From the NCBI GenBank assembly GCA_947474065.1, contig CANJHD010000016.1, positions 1-42,210 of the forward strand: a stretch of DNA of 42,210 bases. Reading direction: 5' to 3'. Origin of the DNA: Planctomycetaceae bacterium (GTDB lineage: Bacteria; Planctomycetota; Phycisphaerae; Phycisphaerales; SM1A02). The notes beneath the pieces were generated by a model that was not told where the DNA came from, did not search any database, and saw nothing but the letters and a program-made list of their open reading frames with translations. Made by a program: the position numbers and the translations under genes. Below are positions 38,177-42,210 of this stretch, in pieces; position 1 is the stretch's first letter, and each line of letters opens with the position of its first letter.

Positions 38177-40753
38177 CTACCCCACCGGCACCTCATGCGG
38201 GACGGTCTGCGCGACCGGCACGCACAATGAATCAAGCGGCGTCACCAAGACCCGCGAATGCCCAGAATCCAGGATGAATGCCTCCTTGCCGCGCACTCCG
38301 ATCGCCCACGGAAATCGCAGCGCATTTTCACCGCTCGGCACCGATCGCACGCGGTCTCCGTCGATGACGTGAAGTACGAGCGGAGTGGGCGCGCCCGACA
38401 CCGCGCGCACCGTTCCGAGCGACCGTCCGTCGGCGGCGTTAAACCGCTGCACACGGTGGTTCCCGAACTCCGTGACGAGGATCGTTCCGTCTGGAACAAC
38501 TTCGAGGCCGTAGGGATACGCCATCTGTCCGTCATCCGGACCAGCGCTGCCGAATGAACGCACCGGCACACCTTCGATCGTGAGAACTTGAATCCGGTGG
38601 TTGCACGCGTCAGCCACATACACCTCACGGCCATCAAGCGAGAATCCGATCGACTGCGGTCGATCAAACTGCCCCGGCCCACGACCGTTGCCGCCAATTG
38701 ATCTCAGAAACTTCCCCTCCGGCGTGAATACTTGGATGCGATCATTGCCTCCAAATTCACAGACCCATACTGTTCCATCGGGCGCAATCTCAACATCGCA
38801 TGGATAGATGAACTGCCCGGGGTCCGTTCCGTATTCGCCGAAGCGCAACAACTCTTTGCCGTCTGGCGACCAACAGATGACGCGGTGATAGTGCGTGTCA
38901 GCAACCCACACACGACCATCTGGACCGACACCAATTCCGGTCGGCTTTCCAAGCGACTTTTCTGGCATCGACCATTCTGCAATGAAGCTGCCATCCGGGG
39001 CAAACCGCTGAACGCGCGCTTGACGATCAACCACCAAAACTGTGCCGTCACGCGGATCAATGTCCATCGCGCGCGGGTACTCAAATTGTCCACGACCACG
39101 ACCCGGCGCTCCAAACCAACGCACCGCTTGAACATGCGGACCGTTTTGCGGAACCGGCGTTTCGCGACATCCTGCAACGACCAGCGCCAAAAGTAGGATC
39201 GCCACCATTCCGCGCAGACGCTCCCCGCGTGCGCACACCCATGCCACTACAGCTCCGGCACCCGAAGCCACCACGAGCAGCGCGAGCAATGATCCAAGCA
39301 CTGTTGCCGGCTGCTGATAGTGAATGGCATTCAAGAGCGTCGATGCCGACCACGCCCAACCGGGCGGCTCGACCCGCGCGGCCGCTACCACTTCACCCGC
39401 CGCAAGCGTTGTTCCAACAAGTGCCGCGGCAATTGCCGCGCCGCGCAACTCAGGCGACAGCGCTTGCAATAATCCGCGCGAATCTCCTCCGTCAAGCGCG
39501 CGTAATTCCCGGCGCTCGCGCGGTTCGCGCAGTGCTGCCATGCGCCCAAGCCATGCGCCCACTACGCCAAATCGACCAAGATGCGAGAGGACCACTACGG
39601 CCGGAGTGTCGTAGATCCACGGACCGATTGAATCAAGATTCCAAGCTGCAACAAGCGACACCGCCGCTACTGTTGCCGGAACAAGCGCAGCGATCATCCA
39701 ACCGGCAAGCATCACCCGTTCCGCGACCCGCGCGTACTGCGCTCCGCGCGAAGCACCCACGCCACGGGCCGCGAGCACCAAGTGCCCGCACGCCACCACG
39801 CCAATGAGAAGACCTGCAACCGCGGCCGCGCCGAGCGTGCCTGCAGCGCCGCGCACACTTGTCGCCATGAATCGGTCGAGTGCACCATGAGTCACCAACG
39901 CATACGCAAGCGTTGCGAGTGGCGCAACAAGCGTGCACAGCAACACTCCCCACGCAATGTCGCCCCTGCCGCGCCGCACCGCCGCAGGACCATCATCACG
40001 CGGCGTAATTGGCCAACACGCAAACACAACGGCACCGACGCATGCAAATACAACTACCGGCCACGCCGCGCGCAACACCACACTCGCTGCGGTTCCCTGC
40101 ACATCGAGCGTGCGCAATTCAAATCCGAATGTGAGTACTTGCGCTAAGTCAAATGCGATAGTCGATCCAGCAATCACAACCACGAGCGCTCCGAACGCGA
40201 GCGCTATCGCCCCGCGATCGCTTCGCCACGCCCGACGCATTCGGTCAGACACGCGTTCGCCATCAACCGCGCCGACCTCTTGCTCAACCGATTCTGCGCC
40301 TGGTGGACGCGCAGCAACGATCCATGCAGCAAGCGGCCACGCCCATGAAGCAAGCCCGACCATCAAGAGCGTCGTTCGCAAGGATTCCGAGTGACCGTTG
40401 GTTGCACACCAATCCCCGAGTATTGAGCCGGGGCCAGCAGCCTGCCACCATGTCCAGAAGACCGCATAGGGAGGCAGCGCGGCCGTCACCACCGAGAGCG
40501 CCAGCAGCAGATTCCCCTTGCGTGCCGAACGAATCGCACGACCAACCGGCCATCCAACCATCGTTGCACATGCACCCGCAGCGCACGACCAACCGAGTGT
40601 TGTCCACAGCGTTCGAGCACCGTTGAATGTTGCGGGGATCTCGCCACCGATCGCCAACAAGCGTGCGCCCGCGATCATCGGCCACGCTACAGCGACGCCA
40701 AAGAGCAGCACCGCTGCCGCCGCAAACATGCGTGCACCAAATCCCCCTGACAC
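38177..40753 (-). CDS. FbpB-like permease fused to an NHL beta-propeller with internal lipobox
   Basis: This is an 858-residue protein. Residues about 1-505 hold some 12 hydrophobic segments. GEVVAAARVEPPGWAWSAST and the loop RALDGGDSRGLLQALSPEL recall the second half of FbpB-type ferric-iron ABC permeases, although the EAA loops are degenerate. Residues 516-529 then read MVAILLLALVVAGC, a lipoprotein signal with Cys529. Six NHL repeats follow (about 545-845), for example RGQFEYPRAMDIDPRDGTVL, KPTGIGVGPDGRVWVADTHY and NALRFPWAIGV. No stop separates the halves. Either this is a true fusion, or an internal start at ATG 39208 (GGGGAG 12 bases upstream) also makes a separate NHL lipoprotein. The GTG start abuts the upstream stop. 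No ATPase subunit is in the window. Confidence 0.75.
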   Translation of the reverse strand: MSGGFGARMFAAAAVLLFGVAVAWPMIAGARLLAIGGEIPATFNGARTLWTTLGWSCAAGACATMVGWPVGRAIRSARKGNLLLALSVVTAALPPYAVFWTWWQAAGPGSILGDWCATNGHSESLRTTLLMVGLASWAWPLAAWIVAARPPGAESVEQEVGAVDGERVSDRMRRAWRSDRGAIALAFGALVVVIAGSTIAFDLAQVLTFGFELRTLDVQGTAASVVLRAAWPVVVFACVGAVVFACWPITPRDDGPAAVRRGRGDIAWGVLLCTLVAPLATLAYALVTHGALDRFMATSVRGAAGTLGAAAVAGLLIGVVACGHLVLAARGVGASRGAQYARVAERVMLAGWMIAALVPATVAAVSLVAAWNLDSIGPWIYDTPAVVVLSHLGRFGVVGAWLGRMAALREPRERRELRALDGGDSRGLLQALSPELRGAAIAAALVGTTLAAGEVVAAARVEPPGWAWSASTLLNAIHYQQPATVLGSLLALLVVASGAGAVVAWVCARGERLRGMVAILLLALVVAGCRETPVPQNGPHVQAVRWFGAPGRGRGQFEYPRAMDIDPRDGTVLVVDRQARVQRFAPDGSFIAEWSMPEKSLGKPTGIGVGPDGRVWVADTHYHRVICWSPDGKELLRFGEYGTDPGQFIYPCDVEIAPDGTVWVCEFGGNDRIQVFTPEGKFLRSIGGNGRGPGQFDRPQSIGFSLDGREVYVADACNHRIQVLTIEGVPVRSFGSAGPDDGQMAYPYGLEVVPDGTILVTEFGNHRVQRFNAADGRSLGTVRAVSGAPTPLVLHVIDGDRVRSVPSGENALRFPWAIGVRGKEAFILDSGHSRVLVTPLDSLCVPVAQTVPHEVPVG

Positions 40754-41869
40754 TTACTTCGTCTCCTCAACCGCGCGCATGGCAGCGAAGAATGATTCAA
40801 CGGCCTCGTCTGAATGTGCGGCGACTGCTCGCGCGTCAATGAGTATCGGATCTGGAACAACAAAATCATTGCCACTTGCTGCGTAAACGAGCGGCGCATG
40901 TTTCGATGGCATCTCCGCCAGTTGCCGCGCGGTCTCCGGCGAGAGCATGAATTCAACAAACTTTCGCGCGGCTGCTGGATGCGGCGCGCCGCTCACCACT
41001 CCAACCGTGTTGGGAATGAAATACGTCCCGCCCCCGGCATTCGTTGCATCGTGCGCGTGTCGCGGAAGGACCATCGCCAATTTCAGACCACGCGCCTGCG
41101 CTGCAAAGACATCGTCGCTATCAGTGAGCCCAATGTCCGCCTCGCCACGCGCTACCGCATCAACCACGCCGGAATTGCCGGAAGTAAGCACCTTGGGATG
41201 GTTCTCCGCAAGGCCCTCGATGAACGCTTCGTAATAGCCAGCCATGGCGTAAGTGTCCCAATAGGCTTTCATAGCGCCAAGGTGGCTGCGAGTGGTACCG
41301 AAGCGTGGATCAGCCATGGCAATCTTGCCGTTCCAACGCGGCGCAATCAGACCGGTCCATTCACTCGGCGGCATCGGCACTCGATCAGGCGCGTAGACGA
41401 TGACGCGCGCGCGCCCAGCAAGTGCAAACCAACGTCCTTGTGAATCGCGCCATGCTGCGGGCCATTGCGCGGCGAAGGACTGCGGTGCGCCATCAGTGGC
41501 AGCAGCGGATGTCGCACCAGCAACGAGCAGGGGTTCCGTGATGCCGTCGGCCGCAAGCGCTACCTGCGCGGCTTGTTCGTTTGACCAGAAGACATCAGCG
41601 CGCGGGCGGTCGTGTTCGGCGCGCAGCGTGTTCGCAAGCTCGGTGGTCTTGGTGGCCTCGGTATCAAACTTCGCATCAACGCGAATGCCAGTCTCTTTCT
41701 CAAATCGTTCGAACACCGGGCGCGCCACGGATTCATCTGCACTCGCGTAAACGGTCACGCTTGGGGTGCGATCACATCCGCCAGCGACGAGAGCGAATAG
41801 GCAGGCGGAAACCGTCATGCATGCTGCTGCGAGGCGCCGACCTGCTGCCAGACCCCGACTACTTGCCAC
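40754..41869 (-). CDS. Iron-type (AfuA/FbpA-like) substrate-binding lipoprotein
   Basis: This is a 371-residue protein. The signal reads VASSRGLAAGRRLAAACMTV then SACLFALVAGGC (Cys32), with positive residues before the hydrophobic core. The binding domain begins SVTVYASADESVARPVFERF then EKETGIRVDAKFD. It continues with SNEQAAQVALAADGI, PRWNGKIAMADPRFG and HPAAARKFVEFMLSPETAR, all typical of COG1840 ferric-iron binders. The expected binding tyrosines could lie at AMAGYYEAF. I choose GTG 41869 (11-base overlap with the preceding gene) because it supplies the charged n-region; ATG 41818 and 42100 are less good. The gene sits directly before the permease-NHL gene, which supports a transport role. 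Confidence 0.82.
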   Translation of the reverse strand: MASSRGLAAGRRLAAACMTVSACLFALVAGGCDRTPSVTVYASADESVARPVFERFEKETGIRVDAKFDTEATKTTELANTLRAEHDRPRADVFWSNEQAAQVALAADGITEPLLVAGATSAAATDGAPQSFAAQWPAAWRDSQGRWFALAGRARVIVYAPDRVPMPPSEWTGLIAPRWNGKIAMADPRFGTTRSHLGAMKAYWDTYAMAGYYEAFIEGLAENHPKVLTSGNSGVVDAVARGEADIGLTDSDDVFAAQARGLKLAMVLPRHAHDATNAGGGTYFIPNTVGVVSGAPHPAAARKFVEFMLSPETARQLAEMPSKHAPLVYAASGNDFVVPDPILIDARAVAAHSDEAVESFFAAMRAVEETK

Positions 41870-42210
41870 TCGCGCCCCCAACTGGAGTGCCGGCGGCTGG
41901 CTTCGCCGCCTCCACTCCGCGTTCCTCGAACTTCTTGCGGAGGTCACCGAAGTAACGCTTATGAACATCACGCAAGTGCGCGGGCACCGGGTCGTCCTCC
42001 GATCCACGCTCATATCCAGTAGCAATCGTGCCGGCGACTTCTTGCAATCCAACGCGGCTCTCACCGACGGGGGACTGACCCGCAACAAGTTGCCGCGCAA
42101 TCACATCGCCCTCCTGCTTCTGGCCTTTTTCCTTCTTGAGTTTCGGGCCGAATCCTGTGTCGCGGAATGCGCGGTCACCGCCGCCTGCCTCGGCGCGGTT
42201 TCCAGTGGAA
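41859..42210 (-). CDS. C-terminal end of an unknown protein, cut by the window edge
   Basis: The minus-strand frame is open from 42209 to the TAG at 41859-41861 (116 residues visible). The start is outside the window. The part is hydrophilic and charged: FRDTGFGPKLKKEKGQKQ, then VPAHLRDVHKRYFGDLRKKF, and a Gly/Ala/Pro tail. The phrase (V/L)P-x-x-x-R-(D/E)-x-V-x-x-Y-F recalls the ends of proteins coded next to VWA/MoxR genes, in which the C-terminus states a helix after a low-complexity stretch. I cannot name the family. It overlaps the binding-protein gene by 11 bases and so belongs to the same operon. Confidence 0.6.
   Translation of the reverse strand, partial: STGNRAEAGGGDRAFRDTGFGPKLKKEKGQKQEGDVIARQLVAGQSPVGESRVGLQEVAGTIATGYERGSEDDPVPAHLRDVHKRYFGDLRKKFEERGVEAAKPAAGTPVGGASGK

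Noticed and set aside
41870-42100. Longer N-terminus for the iron-type binding protein (start 42100)
   Set aside because: It would run over the preceding gene, and the added residues are not signal-like. GTG 41869 gives a normal lipoprotein signal.

Overview
This GC-rich (roughly 60 %), gene-dense window looks like the chromosome of a planctomycete, most likely Phycisphaerae-like. The evidence is a copy of the small basic protein confined to the Planctomycetes-Verrucomicrobia-Chlamydiae group (18969-19259, minus), a secreted protein with a dockerin-like C-terminal tail of the GDLSNNGAVSGEDLGILLNN kind (3140-4354), many lipoproteins, and an envelope-type MoxR/von Willebrand operon. I see no rRNA, tRNA or CRISPR array, and no gap between genes reaches 300 bases.

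Layout. 1-3055 looks partly accessory: the 3' end of a fatty acid desaturase, an AbrB-type antitoxin/Doc toxin pair, a secreted calpain-like protease, and a conspicuously AT-rich gene for a bestrophin-like (DUF4239) membrane protein. 3140-4354 is a secreted formylglycine-generating-enzyme-like protein. 4467-13271 (minus) is a tight housekeeping operon: pyrF, a solute-binding protein, cinA, folK, a thioredoxin-fold protein and a YdiJ-like FAD/Fe-S oxidoreductase. 13328-17290 (plus) carries a DUF971 protein, a hotdog thioesterase, a glycosyltransferase and a metallophosphoesterase. A lipoprotein gene follows and ends at a bidirectional terminator. 17776-20973 (minus) has an aminotransferase, the small basic protein, a SPOR-like membrane protein and a TIM-barrel isomerase-like protein. 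21048-22320 (plus) has a membrane protein and nth. 22321-23955 (minus) is a propeller-like lipoprotein. 23992-30141 (plus) has a TPR protein, recX, a lipoprotein, a rhodanese, cdsA, a zinc-ribbon coiled-coil protein, an unrecognised helical protein, pyrD and a small zincin.

30303-42210 (minus) is the most unusual part. It is a single, almost gapless operon: an unknown gene cut by the window edge, an iron-type (AfuA/FbpA-like) substrate-binding lipoprotein, a permease-like protein fused to an NHL propeller with a lipobox in the middle, a large VWA/glutamine-amidotransferase-like membrane protein, a MoxR ATPase, a DUF58 protein, a BatA-like VWA protein, and a TPR protein fused to a YggX-like iron-trafficking domain. 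Uptake-like, chaperone-like and iron-handling parts appear translationally coupled.

A second theme is promoter layout. At most of the non-operonic starts a -10-like TAnnnT box sits 6 or 7 bases before the start codon, which predicts leaderless mRNAs. Inside operons the genes overlap by 4 bases (ATGA or GTGA). Three starts were moved from the longest reading frame partly because of this layout.
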